Assembly (NCBI RefSeq): GCF_014270035.1
Contig: NZ_JACNEP010000015.1
Span: forward strand, 1-64,000
Direction: 5' to 3'
Source of the DNA: Neptunicella marina
GTDB taxonomy: Bacteria > Pseudomonadota > Gammaproteobacteria > Enterobacterales > Alteromonadaceae
Length of the DNA stretch: 64,000 nucleotides
A model generated the notes under the pieces. It made no database searches, was not told the DNA's origin, and worked only from the letters and a program-made list of their open reading frames with translations. Positions 8,665 to 17,055 of the stretch are shown here, in pieces. The first letter of the stretch is position 1, and each line of letters opens with the position of its first letter. Made by a program: the position numbers and the translations under genes.

Positions 8665-9186
8665 ATGATAAGAAATATCGCAAACTCGCCTGAATATTCA
8701 GGTGCCTGGAAACTACTTTTTATATCAGCTTTAGGCTTAGAACTGGCTGCGCTGTATTTTCAGTATGTGCTGGATTTACAGCCCTGCATTATGTGCATTT
8801 ACCAGCGAACCGCAGTATTTGGTATTTTATTTAGTTCGCTGGTGGGTATATTTCTTAGCCAAATGTTGATTTTCCGATTGATCGCATTGCTTGGTTGGGG
8901 CGTAAGTTCGGTTTGGGGGGCGCTGATTGCCTATGAACATGTTGATATTCAAACCGCCAGCAACCCATTTTTTGCCACCTGCGAAATTGTGCCTAATTTT
9001 CCAAGTTGGGCACCATTACATGAGTGGATCCCACAAGTTTTTGCCGCAACAGGTGACTGTGGAGACATTGACTGGCGTTTTATGGACTTAAGCATGCCGC
9101 AGTGGATGTTAATTCTGTTTGTCGCGTATAGTGCGGTTATGGCCGCTGTAGTGATTTTACGTCTGGCGTTATTGCGAAAAATCTAA
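8665..9186 (+). CDS. dsbB: Disulfide bond formation protein DsbB
   Basis: A 173-residue inner-membrane protein with four hydrophobic segments that reoxidises periplasmic DsbA and hands electrons to quinone. The two catalytic cysteine pairs are present: C41-x-x-C44 in QPCIMCIYQR after the first membrane span, and C105 with C131 in the second periplasmic loop. Length is typical. It is directly downstream of nhaB, the same arrangement as in E. coli, and the pair is probably cotranscribed. No dsbA lies in the window. Confidence 0.96.
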   Translation: MIRNIANSPEYSGAWKLLFISALGLELAALYFQYVLDLQPCIMCIYQRTAVFGILFSSLVGIFLSQMLIFRLIALLGWGVSSVWGALIAYEHVDIQTASNPFFATCEIVPNFPSWAPLHEWIPQVFAATGDCGDIDWRFMDLSMPQWMLILFVAYSAVMAAVVILRLALLRKI

Positions 9187-9219
9187 TTTCGCTGCTTAAT
9201 TCAGAATAAAACAAGATCT

Positions 9220-9247
9220 AAAAAGCCAGCAATTCGCTGGCTTTTTG
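9220..9247. terminator. Bidirectional terminator between dsbB and ycgN
   Basis: Stem AAAAGCCAGC / GCTGGCTTTT (9221-9230 with 9236-9245) with a 5-nt loop, flanked by A and T runs that serve both converging genes. Confidence 0.88.
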
Positions 9248-9264
9248 TTTTCTAACATAAATAT

Positions 9265-9759
9265 CTAATCAAGATCGCTTAATGGCCATAGCGCGATGTA
9301 ATCTTCAAAGTCATCGATATCCACTTGTGACTCATAAATGGTTTTCCCTCTGACTGACATACCAGCTTTGTGCATAGCAGCTTTCTTATCCCGGTTTAAT
9401 AAAGGGTGCCAACCCGGCAACCCTCTGCCCTCCTGCAAGCGCCTGTATGTGCAACTTGGAGGCATAAAGAAAATATCTTTAAGGTTAGCTTTGGTTAATT
9501 TTACACAGTCTGGTACCAGTTCGGTACGTTTCTGATACTGAGTACAACTGCAGGTCCTGGTGTTTAACAGGTCACATACAATATTGGTAAAATGGACACG
9601 CTCACCTTTAAACACCACATCAGTGGGTTGCATGTCGCCTTCTTCATCATCAATAAATTTATGCAGGCAACATTTTCCACACCCATCACATAATGACTCC
9701 CATTCAGCATCCGTCATCTGCTCCAGAGATTTTTCCTGCCAGAATGGCTTATCACTCAT
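9265..9759 (-). CDS. ycgN: YcgN/UPF0260 cysteine-cluster protein
   Basis: A 164-residue member of the YcgN (UPF0260) family, whose biochemical role is not established. The CxxCGKCC-type cluster near the N-terminus (LCDGCGKCCLHKF) and further cysteines in CDLLNTRTCSCTQY and CTYRRLQEG suggest binding of a metal or Fe-S centre, by inference. It begins 3 bases after the mltB stop codon and ends a minus-strand run (rnd, ycgL, mltB, ycgN), so it is probably the last gene of that transcript; the terminator at 9220-9247 follows. Confidence 0.9.
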   Translation of the reverse strand: MSDKPFWQEKSLEQMTDAEWESLCDGCGKCCLHKFIDDEEGDMQPTDVVFKGERVHFTNIVCDLLNTRTCSCTQYQKRTELVPDCVKLTKANLKDIFFMPPSCTYRRLQEGRGLPGWHPLLNRDKKAAMHKAGMSVRGKTIYESQVDIDDFEDYIALWPLSDLD

Positions 9760-9762
9760 GGA

Positions 9763-10728
9763 TCAAATACCCGCTTTAATCTTGTCTGCCAGAATACCGA
9801 CTGCGCTGCCAAAATAGGTGGAACGATTCCAGTTCATCAGTGAATGGAAATTGTTATAAACCAGATATATACGTCCATGTTCATCATCAGGCATTATTAA
9901 GCTGGCCTGCATATCACGCACTGGCAGATCACTGCCGTCGTATCGACGCACGCCTAATTCCTGCCATTGCAGTAATGATTTCATCTTGGACTTATTTAGT
10001 CCGCTAAGATTCAAATCAAAGCCTTCAGGAATAACAACCTGCCTCCCCCACGTTTGGGAGTTGTTCCAGCCAACTTGCTTGAGATAATTTGCGATTGAAG
10101 CAAATACATCCGCTTTGTTTTGCCAGATATTCTTTTTACCGTCACCATCAAAATCCTGCGCATAAGCTAAAAATGAGGTAGGCATAAACTGACTCTGCCC
10201 CATAGCGCCAGCCCATGAACCCAGGAAATCATCTTTATCAATATGTCCTTCATCAAGAATTTTAATCGCAGCAAAAAGCTGTTTTTTAAACATGGCTTCC
10301 CGACGGCCTTCATAGGCCATAGTCGTCAATGCAGAAATTACCGGGAATTTCCCCATATAGGTGCCGAAGTTACTTTCATTTCCCCACAGGGCAACAATAA
10401 ACCGCGCCTGAACGCCATATTTGGCAGCGACGTCATCCAGCACCTGTTGATTCTCTTTGTATAATTTAATCGCCTTTTTGACTTTCCAGTCTGGCAGTCT
10501 GGATTTCAGGTAGCGATCGAGCGTTAGTTTAAATTCTGGCTGGTTTTTATCGGCTTTAACTGAACGTTGGTGAAACTTAACATCAGCAAATGCCATATCG
10601 ACTACTTGCTGACTAAAACCTTTTTCCAGTGCTTCCTGTTTTAGCTCAGTTACATAGTCATCAAAATTGGGCTTTGCTTGCGCTATACAACAAAACAACA
10701 TCGTTGTCAGGGCAATCAGTTTTTTCAT
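9763..10728 (-). CDS. mltB: Lytic murein transglycosylase, MltB family (GH103)
   Basis: A 321-residue periplasmic enzyme that cuts peptidoglycan between MurNAc and GlcNAc with formation of 1,6-anhydroMurNAc. The catalytic glutamate is E118 in ALWGNESNFG, followed by the substrate-cleft segments SWAGAMGQSQFMPTSFLAYA and DFDGDGKKNIW that define GH103. A hydrophobic signal sequence ends in IAQA. It lacks a clean lipobox (CC sits inside the hydrophobic core), so whether it is soluble or lipid-anchored is open. Its ATG overlaps the ycgL stop by four bases, implying translational coupling. Confidence 0.93.
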   Translation of the reverse strand: MKKLIALTTMLFCCIAQAKPNFDDYVTELKQEALEKGFSQQVVDMAFADVKFHQRSVKADKNQPEFKLTLDRYLKSRLPDWKVKKAIKLYKENQQVLDDVAAKYGVQARFIVALWGNESNFGTYMGKFPVISALTTMAYEGRREAMFKKQLFAAIKILDEGHIDKDDFLGSWAGAMGQSQFMPTSFLAYAQDFDGDGKKNIWQNKADVFASIANYLKQVGWNNSQTWGRQVVIPEGFDLNLSGLNKSKMKSLLQWQELGVRRYDGSDLPVRDMQASLIMPDDEHGRIYLVYNNFHSLMNWNRSTYFGSAVGILADKIKAGI

Positions 10729-11009
10729 AATGGATTATTTCCTTGATTTTTGATTCTGTGTTGCTCAAGTAGGTTTTCTGTTGGAGGAGGCAATTGCAAA
10801 TAAAACCCCTGCTGCTCAAGTGCAAGTTTAACTGCGTGCGGGTCACTTATTGCCATTTTTCTTGATGGTTTTAACAATAACATCATAACAAACAAAGGTT
10901 TACCAAAAGTTTGTAATAGACTGTCAGGCACGTCAGAAAAATCATCTCTTTTATTTACAAACAGGTAGGTTTCCGCTTTTTTACTACTTTTATAAACGGC
11001 ACATAACAT
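10725..11009 (-). CDS. ycgL: YcgL-domain protein
   Basis: A 94-residue member of the YcgL family (small alpha/beta fold; function not established). The family's opening CAVYKSSKKAETYLFV and the FGKPLFVMMLLL segment are clear. It lies 27 bases downstream of rnd and overlaps mltB by four bases, a linkage of rnd, ycgL and mltB-type genes that suggests one transcript. No catalytic residues can be proposed. Confidence 0.9.
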   Translation of the reverse strand: MLCAVYKSSKKAETYLFVNKRDDFSDVPDSLLQTFGKPLFVMMLLLKPSRKMAISDPHAVKLALEQQGFYLQLPPPTENLLEQHRIKNQGNNPL

Positions 11010-11036
11010 TAGAAAAACTCAATTTAACCATAAATA

Positions 11037-12176
11037 TCAGGCCATTTTAGCACTTAGCAAAGGCTCAAGCTCAGCTTTTAACAGTTCTCCTCGCCAGCCA
11101 GTAACCAAATCAGGCATTAAGCCCTTTAAACGTGTTTCATCCTGTTGATACCATAACCACTGAAGTAATTGATTTATCTGTTTTTTAGAGCCCAGCACTT
11201 CCACTGGTATACCCACTCTTTCCGCCGTATCAGCACAACGCTGCCTGATTAAATTACTCAGTGATTTATAGTCAGCAAAATCGGTTAATCGTTCAACTTT
11301 TTCAGGATAGAGGGCCTCATCCACTTTAGTCGCTTGTTGTACTGCCTCGATAATATTTTGATGGTAACGCCTTATTTCCTGTGGCGACAAACCACTAATC
11401 GTATACAAATCACCTTTACTTTGGGGCTGTCGCTTGGCAATACTTAACAAATTAACTTCTTTAACAACAAAGTTCAGAGCCATGTTTTTTTGTCGCGCAA
11501 ATTCAAGACGCCATTTAGCCAGATACTTCAGGATGTTTAACTGACGACGATTTAATTGCCAGGCATTTTTAATCGTTACATAGGCAAAGTCTGCTGGTAG
11601 ATCAGCTTTTTTCTTTGCAGCCAACTGCCGAATTTCATCATAAACCCAGTCAAGGCGTCCACGCGCTGCGACTTCTTGTTTCAACGCAGGATATAACTGG
11701 AATAAATACAGTACATCATTCGCCGCATAATCGAGTTGCTGTTCAGTTAAGGGGCGAGCTAACCAGTCAGTGCGTGACTCCCCCTTATCCAGCACCACAT
11801 CTAAGCGCATTTCAACCAGTTTGGCATAACCAAGCATGGTGCCAATTTCGCAAATACTGGCAGCAAACTGACTGTCAAATACCGGCTCGGGCATTACCCC
11901 CAACGCAGTTTGAAAGGTTTCCAGGTCTTCAGAACAGGAATGCAGTATTTTTACTACGTTTTGATCAGTCAACAATGTGGCAAGCGGAGATAAATCAGAC
12001 CCCTGTACAGGATCAATCAATACCAGTCGCTGACCATCATAAATCTGAATCAAGCCTATTTGAGGATATAAAGTGCGGGTACGAACAAACTCGGTATCAA
12101 CCGCTATCGCTTCCCTGCCAGATGCCTGATGACAAAACTCAGCCACCTCTGAATTAGTTGTTAAATACTCGTACAA
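11037..12176 (-). CDS. rnd: Ribonuclease D
   Basis: A 379-residue 3'-to-5' exoribonuclease of the DEDD family that trims tRNA and other stable RNA precursors. Exo motif I is D27-T-E29-F, motif II HSCSEDLETF, and motif III YAANDVLYLF. The HRDC domains occupy the C-terminal half (residues about 205-375; LKYLAKWRLEFARQKN). It is directly downstream of the fadD terminator and heads rnd-ycgL-mltB-ycgN. The ATG at 12176 gives the usual family N-terminus. Confidence 0.96.
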   Translation of the reverse strand: MYEYLTTNSEVAEFCHQASGREAIAVDTEFVRTRTLYPQIGLIQIYDGQRLVLIDPVQGSDLSPLATLLTDQNVVKILHSCSEDLETFQTALGVMPEPVFDSQFAASICEIGTMLGYAKLVEMRLDVVLDKGESRTDWLARPLTEQQLDYAANDVLYLFQLYPALKQEVAARGRLDWVYDEIRQLAAKKKADLPADFAYVTIKNAWQLNRRQLNILKYLAKWRLEFARQKNMALNFVVKEVNLLSIAKRQPQSKGDLYTISGLSPQEIRRYHQNIIEAVQQATKVDEALYPEKVERLTDFADYKSLSNLIRQRCADTAERVGIPVEVLGSKKQINQLLQWLWYQQDETRLKGLMPDLVTGWRGELLKAELEPLLSAKMA

Positions 12177-12191
12177 AACTCACTTCCAAAT

Positions 12192-12216
12192 AAAAAGCCG
12201 GCAATTGCCGGCTTTT
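12192..12216 (-). terminator. Terminator of fadD
   Basis: Perfect palindrome AAAAGCCGGC-AATT-GCCGGCTTTT between the fadD stop and the rnd start. The minus-strand T run follows the stem, so fadD transcription should largely stop before rnd. Confidence 0.85.
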
Positions 12217-12240
12217 ACATCGCTATACTTAAAAATAATT

Positions 12241-13896
12241 TTATTTATCTCTAAGTTCGCGGCGTAAAATTTTTCCAACATTCGATTTGGGTAATTCATC
12301 TCTGAATTCAATCACTTTGGGTACTTTATACCCAGTCAGATATTCACGGCAATGGCTAATAATCTGTTTCTCGCTGAGTGATGGATCTTTTCGGACAACA
12401 TACAGCTTAACAACTTCGCCAGAACTTTCATTTGGCATCCCTATAGCTGCGACTTCCAAAACACCGTCCATCATTGCCACAACGTCTTCGATTTCATTTG
12501 GGAAAACATTAAAGCCGGATACCAGAATCATATCCTTTTTACGATCAACAATATAGAAGAAACCCTGTTCATCACATTTGGCAATGTCGCCTGTCGCCAA
12601 CCAGCCATCATTCAAAATTTCAGCGGTCGCTTCCGGACGGTTTAAATACCCCAGCATAACCTGAGGACCTTTTACGTGCATTTCACCGGTTTGTCCCAGT
12701 GGGACTTCATGACCCTGTTCATCAACCAGTTTGATATCAGTAGAAGGCGCAGGTAAACCGATTGAAGCATTATATTTATTAACAGAAGGAGGATTAACTG
12801 TTACCAGTGGTGAACATTCGGTTAGCCCATAACCTTCGAGCAGCACATGCCCGGTAACTTTTTCCCATTTTTCGGCAACACTGCGCTGTACAGCCATCCC
12901 CCCACCTAACGCAAATTTATAATTTGAGAAATCGAGGTCAGAAAATCCGGGCGTATTTAACAGCCCGTTAAATAATGTATTGACGCCGGTTATTGCAGTA
13001 AATGGATATTTGCCCAGCTCCTTAACAAAGCCAGTCATATCGCGCGGATTGGTAATCAGTAAATTTTGACAACCAAATTTAACAAAAGTCAGGCAGTTCG
13101 CTGTTAAAGCAAAGATATGGTATAGCGGCAATGCGGTGACGATAATTTCCTTACCACGCTCAAGAAATGGTCCCAAAATCGCTGACACCTGCTCAAGATT
13201 GGCAATGAGATTGCGGTGAGTGAGCATAGCGCCTTTAGACACACCCGTCGTTCCCCCTGTATATTGCAAAAAGGCAATATCATCACCTTTTAATTGCGGG
13301 CGCTGATAACTATGCGCGCGCCCCAATGACAACATATCATTGAACCGAGTCCGGTGAGGTAACGAAAATGCGGGCACCAACTTCTTTATATATTTAACGA
13401 CTAAATTAACCACCAGCGATTTTGGAGCACCCAGCATATCGCCTAATTGTGTGGTAACAACCTGCTTAATCCCGGTTTCATCAATTATTTCGGCCAGTGT
13501 ATGAGCAAAATTCTCAACAATAATGATGGCTTTAGCGTCAGAATCCACCAGCTGATGTTTTAATTCACGGGCTGTATACAAAGGATTTACGTTAACCACT
13601 GTCATGCCTGCACGCAAAATACCAAAAATCGACACAGGATTTTGCAACAAGTTTGGCATCATAACCGCCACTGCATCCCCTTGTTTAAGGCCACTATTTT
13701 GCAAATATGCAGCAACAGAGCGACTTAATTCATCCAGCTGATTAAAGGTGATCGATTTTCCCATGTTGGTAAAAGCGATATTTTCACCGTAATCAACCAC
13801 ACTCTGCTCAAGCACATCTACCAAAGATGCAACACAATCAGCATCGATTTCGTGGGGAACGGATGGGGAATAACTGTTTAGCCAGATTTTTTCCAC
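12241..13896 (-). CDS. fadD: Long-chain fatty acid-CoA ligase FadD
   Basis: A 551-residue acyl-CoA synthetase that activates long-chain fatty acids at the inner membrane with ATP and CoA, the entry step of beta-oxidation. The P-loop [11 protein letters not shown] lies at residues 212-222, the A5 motif is LLEGYGLTE, the TGD motif is LATGDIA, and the FACS signature and catalytic lysine region is VGKILRREL at the end. The start codon is GTG with AGGAGG four bases upstream. A FadR-like operator lies 118 bases upstream. The surrounding order yoaA-tsaB-slp-fadD-rnd is conserved with E. coli. Confidence 0.97.
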   Translation of the reverse strand: MEKIWLNSYSPSVPHEIDADCVASLVDVLEQSVVDYGENIAFTNMGKSITFNQLDELSRSVAAYLQNSGLKQGDAVAVMMPNLLQNPVSIFGILRAGMTVVNVNPLYTARELKHQLVDSDAKAIIIVENFAHTLAEIIDETGIKQVVTTQLGDMLGAPKSLVVNLVVKYIKKLVPAFSLPHRTRFNDMLSLGRAHSYQRPQLKGDDIAFLQYTGGTTGVSKGAMLTHRNLIANLEQVSAILGPFLERGKEIIVTALPLYHIFALTANCLTFVKFGCQNLLITNPRDMTGFVKELGKYPFTAITGVNTLFNGLLNTPGFSDLDFSNYKFALGGGMAVQRSVAEKWEKVTGHVLLEGYGLTECSPLVTVNPPSVNKYNASIGLPAPSTDIKLVDEQGHEVPLGQTGEMHVKGPQVMLGYLNRPEATAEILNDGWLATGDIAKCDEQGFFYIVDRKKDMILVSGFNVFPNEIEDVVAMMDGVLEVAAIGMPNESSGEVVKLYVVRKDPSLSEKQIISHCREYLTGYKVPKVIEFRDELPKSNVGKILRRELRDK

Positions 13897-14014
13897 TTGG
13901 CCTCCTGAACGGGTATTTTTTAATTCTTATTAATAGGGAAAGACAAACAACGTGTGTCAATTTTGTAAACATAATATTAACTGCGTATCTTATCTAACCC
14001 ATCGGCAAAGATAA

Positions 14015-14031
14015 ATGTGGTCTAACCAGAT
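14015..14031 (-). promoter_or_regulatory. Candidate FadR operator upstream of fadD
   Basis: Minus-strand ATCTGGTTAGACCACAT has the TGGT-N3-ACCA dyad core of FadR sites and matches the recalled enteric consensus at about 10 of 16 positions. fadD is a classical FadR target and fadR is 8 kb away in this window. Confidence 0.55.
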
Positions 14032-14099
14032 TTATTACAAAATTTCGCTTAAATTGCACTAAGTTGCGAGATTTTAGCGGGAAACTGAGTGGAACAGGC

Positions 14100-14939
14100 C
14101 TAAACACTTAAGAAGTCGATTATTTTTTGCGCAACCGGAAATGGATAATCCATATGTAAATGATGCCCTCCCGGTGTTTGTGCAATCGTCAGTTTTTTTA
14201 CCCATGACTGACGCTTTTGCAGATTAAGTTTGAGCTTTTCAAATCCTTCTTGTCCTAACACTGCCAGTACAGGGCACTCAATGGCCTGTAAAAAGCTTTG
14301 TGCCTGCGCTTCGGTTTGTCTTAGCGATGAAATCGTTCGCAAACGTCTGTCTGTGCGCCATTGTAACTTACCATCAATTTCAGCAAGGTTGCGGCTAACC
14401 AGTAACCGCGCAGAATCAACCGATAAGTCACCCGCGACTTTGCGAGCCTGCACAGCCTGACGCAATGTCTCAGGATGTTTAGCTGTTTTATGTTGGATCG
14501 CGATTCGGCTATCTACCGATTTTCTAAGTTGTGCCACACTGGTTTCTTCTGGCTCAGTTAATGGCCCAAAGGATTCGAGTAAAATAAGCTTTTGCACTTT
14601 TTCCGGAAAAGTGGCGCTGTACAAACTACCGACAATCCCCCCAAGCGAGTGTCCCAATAAGATTATATCCTGCCAGTCATTCAGGCAGATGAGTTCATGT
14701 AAATCCTGTACCCAGTCAACCAGATGATAATGCGCGTCAAGACTGCGATGCTGGCTTTCACCATGTCCTGCCATATCAATCGCAACAAACTGATAATCAG
14801 GGAAATGAGCTGCGAGTGGAATGAAGCTCGCTGCGTTATCCAGCCAACCATGAAGGGCAAGTATAAGGGGCTTACCCTGTGCCCCAAAGCGTAATCCAGT
14901 CAACTTCAGATGATTCAATTGATATTCTACAGACTGCAT
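14100..14939 (-). CDS. Alpha/beta-fold hydrolase, substrate unknown
   Basis: A 279-residue alpha/beta hydrolase. The nucleophile elbow is GHSLGG, the oxyanion-hole region ALHGWLDNAASF near the N-terminus, and a histidine near the end in PGGHHLHMDYP fits the third triad residue. The open frame begins at 14972, but a strong GGGAGG lies five bases before the internal ATG at 14939, so I place the start there. It occupies the slot between slp and fadD on the same strand. Esterase or lipase-like activity is the general family expectation; substrate is not decidable. No signal peptide is visible. Confidence 0.88.
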   Translation of the reverse strand: MQSVEYQLNHLKLTGLRFGAQGKPLILALHGWLDNAASFIPLAAHFPDYQFVAIDMAGHGESQHRSLDAHYHLVDWVQDLHELICLNDWQDIILLGHSLGGIVGSLYSATFPEKVQKLILLESFGPLTEPEETSVAQLRKSVDSRIAIQHKTAKHPETLRQAVQARKVAGDLSVDSARLLVSRNLAEIDGKLQWRTDRRLRTISSLRQTEAQAQSFLQAIECPVLAVLGQEGFEKLKLNLQKRQSWVKKLTIAQTPGGHHLHMDYPFPVAQKIIDFLSV

Positions 14940-14998
14940 TTTTCCTCCCGGAAGCGGCAAATTATTGCCCAATAATCAACAACGCGGCAATGATGACA

Positions 14999-15028
14999 TA
15001 AAAAAAGCGGCAATAAATAGCCGCCTTT
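14999..15028 (-). terminator. Terminator of slp
   Basis: Stem AAAGCGGC / GCCGCCTTT with an 8-nt AT loop (15012-15019) and six T on the minus strand, 24 bases past the slp stop. Confidence 0.75.
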
Positions 15029-15051
15029 TCAGAAAAATACACGTCAGAGAT

Positions 15052-15729
15052 TTATTGCATTCTTGGCTCTCTGGTTCTTAAAACTTTTTTAGGTACATCT
15101 CTCAGATGCGAACCTGACTTATCAACTGAAATACTGCGTCTGACCCGGTTACTGTTGTTTGAGCTAACACCTGGATTATCATTGCTACGAATAACGACGC
15201 GACTGTGATAAGGGTAAAATCCACCATATCCCCATCCGTACCAACGATTCCAATACCCCATGCCATATGAAAAACTGGTTACGTTGACATTTTTCTGAAC
15301 CTGCCACATGTGATAACCACTGGCCTGCAGTGTAGGGTAGGTATATTTATGTTCCCCGACTTTGCCATTTTCGGTACCAATGACTTGTCCAACAAAGGTA
15401 ATATCACGCCCGGTCTGATACACCATGGGATCTAAAAAGCTTTTAACATAAACCCTGAAACGCCCCGGACTATCATCAGATGAAACGGGTCGCGTACTTG
15501 ATTTTAAAGACTGTGACAGCACTTCAACAACGGTTACATCAGCCTTATTATCAATTCTGGCAATGGTTCCACCCCACCGAGCCTGTTTTCCAATATTGAT
15601 TTGAGGATTAGACATCACTTGTGTATAGGTAACCAATTGCTGTCCTTCAGGCACTTTAAGACTGTCCGGTACCGAAGCACAGGCACTTAACAATACAACA
15701 CCTGCTAAAACCGTTAATTTCTTAAACAT
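15052..15729 (-). CDS. slp: Slp/YeaY-family outer-membrane lipoprotein
   Basis: A 225-residue Slp-family lipoprotein. The N-terminus MFKKLTVLAGVVLLSAC has a lipobox (LSAC) with lipidated C17. The open frame starts earlier at 15759, but AGGA precedes the ATG at 15729 and only this start gives a proper signal peptide. Family members are starvation- or stationary-phase-linked outer-membrane lipoproteins of unclear function. The C-terminal 70 residues are rich in Gly, Tyr and Trp, then Arg and Ser (YGMGYWNRWYGWGYGGFYPY), a tail probably variable in the family. Synteny with E. coli yeaY (between tsaB and fadD) supports the call. Confidence 0.92.
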   Translation of the reverse strand: MFKKLTVLAGVVLLSACASVPDSLKVPEGQQLVTYTQVMSNPQINIGKQARWGGTIARIDNKADVTVVEVLSQSLKSSTRPVSSDDSPGRFRVYVKSFLDPMVYQTGRDITFVGQVIGTENGKVGEHKYTYPTLQASGYHMWQVQKNVNVTSFSYGMGYWNRWYGWGYGGFYPYHSRVVIRSNDNPGVSSNNSNRVRRSISVDKSGSHLRDVPKKVLRTREPRMQ

Positions 15730-15903
15730 AAATTCCTCGTAACATTTCAATCTGCACATTATTAATAATGGCGATAGGTGTCTGAACCATAACTGAATTT
15801 CACCTCAGAAAACAGTAAAAAAGCAGTAACAAATTGAAATCAAAAACGCCGGGTAAAGTACTCAATAGATGATATAAATTGACATTCAGGTTAATACCTG
15901 TGA

Positions 15904-16221
15904 TCACACGTAAGTATCGACCCCCAGACTATTGTGAATACCTTCTCGTTGCGACTGGCGTTGTAGGCTTTGATAGGCTTGAATGGCATTCCTGCCACGG
16001 GAGTCAGGTTGATCATATATTGCTTTTTGTTCGCGATAATTGTCGGCTTGTTTAAAGGCTTCACTATTACCCTGGCGAATGACAACCTGTGTTTTTGGAT
16101 GTTCAGTAACAGCACGTTGCTGTTGTTGCTGGCGTGCGTCAGCATCCCGTTGCGGTTCCCTGACCGACGGGTTAATGCCAAGGGCATTTTGTGACGCGAT
16201 AATAGAAGACTCAATTTCCAT
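15904..16221 (-). CDS. Small Gln/Arg-rich hypothetical protein
   Basis: A 105-residue hydrophilic protein that I do not recognise. It starts at ATG 16221 (an in-frame TTG lies just before). The middle is rich in Gln, Arg and Asp (RDADARQQQQQRAV) and the C-terminus reads NSLGVDTYV. There is no signal peptide or membrane segment. It lies between tsaB and slp on the same strand with 141 bases to tsaB. A 107-residue frame on the same strand overlaps it almost completely; I favour this one because of its ATG start and its coherent hydrophilic, low-complexity composition, but the choice is not certain. Confidence 0.6.
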   Translation of the reverse strand: MEIESSIIASQNALGINPSVREPQRDADARQQQQQRAVTEHPKTQVVIRQGNSEAFKQADNYREQKAIYDQPDSRGRNAIQAYQSLQRQSQREGIHNSLGVDTYV

Positions 16222-16362
16222 CAACTAATCCAAACAACAATAATGGCAACGTTCATTTACTGCTAATGGTAGTGCAGCAGATTGACATTCAAATACCAAA
16301 TAATGCACTACAAACGCGAAACTCTGCAAAATTTATTCCATTCTAAAATGGATCACCTTATG

Positions 16363-17055
16363 TTACTCGCGGCCAGGCAGCTTTTTCCAGGTTACTTTAT
16401 CACGCAGATAAACCGGCTCCACATCTTCAACTGCACTAAATTCACCGCTGGAAATAGCGTATTTTGCTAGTGCCGCCATATATCTGGCATTGGGGTACAA
16501 CACCGAATCAATTAACTGAATATTTTTGCCTGTATCAAGTTCAGCATAAGCTTGCCAGCCAGTACCAGCTCCAGCAGTGTCCTTATTTGCGACGTTTATA
16601 ATTAGCTGGTTCGCATCCTGAGGCGCTAAAACCTGCTCATCGTTAACAGGTAACATAATGCCGTTTTTTGCAGCATAGGCGCCAATATACACTTCATTCA
16701 TGCGTGCATCTGTAGCACTAATAACCTTTTGCAGTGAATATTGTTCATAAACCTGCTGTGCCATGGCTTGCAATGTAGAAATACCTACAACGGGCAAATC
16801 GGCGCCTAATGCCAGTCCCTGAATAATCCCGGTGGCGATACGTACACCGGTAAAACTGCCAGGTCCGCGCCCAAATGCCAAATAATCGATATTTTGCAAT
16901 GTCAGACCCGCCTCAGCCAGAACCTCATCTACCATAGGTAAAATACGCTGACTGTGCTGCTGTGGACAAATTTCAAATCGATGAAAGATATGATTCACAC
17001 CGGCCAAAGCTACTGAACAGGCTTCTGTGGCGGTATCAATAATTAAAACATTCAT
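16363..17055 (-). CDS. tsaB: tRNA threonylcarbamoyladenosine biosynthesis protein TsaB
   Basis: A 230-residue TsaB (YeaZ), the non-catalytic scaffold that dimerises with TsaD and works with TsaE and TsaC to make t6A37 on ANN-decoding tRNAs. The ASKHA-fold N-terminus is clear (LIIDTATEACSVAL, LAFGRGPGSFTGVRI). Length matches the family. Its ATG overlaps the yoaA stop codon by one base (TAATG), so the two are coupled, as in E. coli. Confidence 0.96.
   Translation of the reverse strand: MNVLIIDTATEACSVALAGVNHIFHRFEICPQQHSQRILPMVDEVLAEAGLTLQNIDYLAFGRGPGSFTGVRIATGIIQGLALGADLPVVGISTLQAMAQQVYEQYSLQKVISATDARMNEVYIGAYAAKNGIMLPVNDEQVLAPQDANQLIINVANKDTAGAGTGWQAYAELDTGKNIQLIDSVLYPNARYMAALAKYAISSGEFSAVEDVEPVYLRDKVTWKKLPGRE

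Noticed and set aside
15891-16214. A 107-codon frame on the same strand as the Gln/Arg-rich gene
   Set aside because: It overlaps it almost entirely; composition and start are less convincing. Kept only as the alternative mentioned in the findings.
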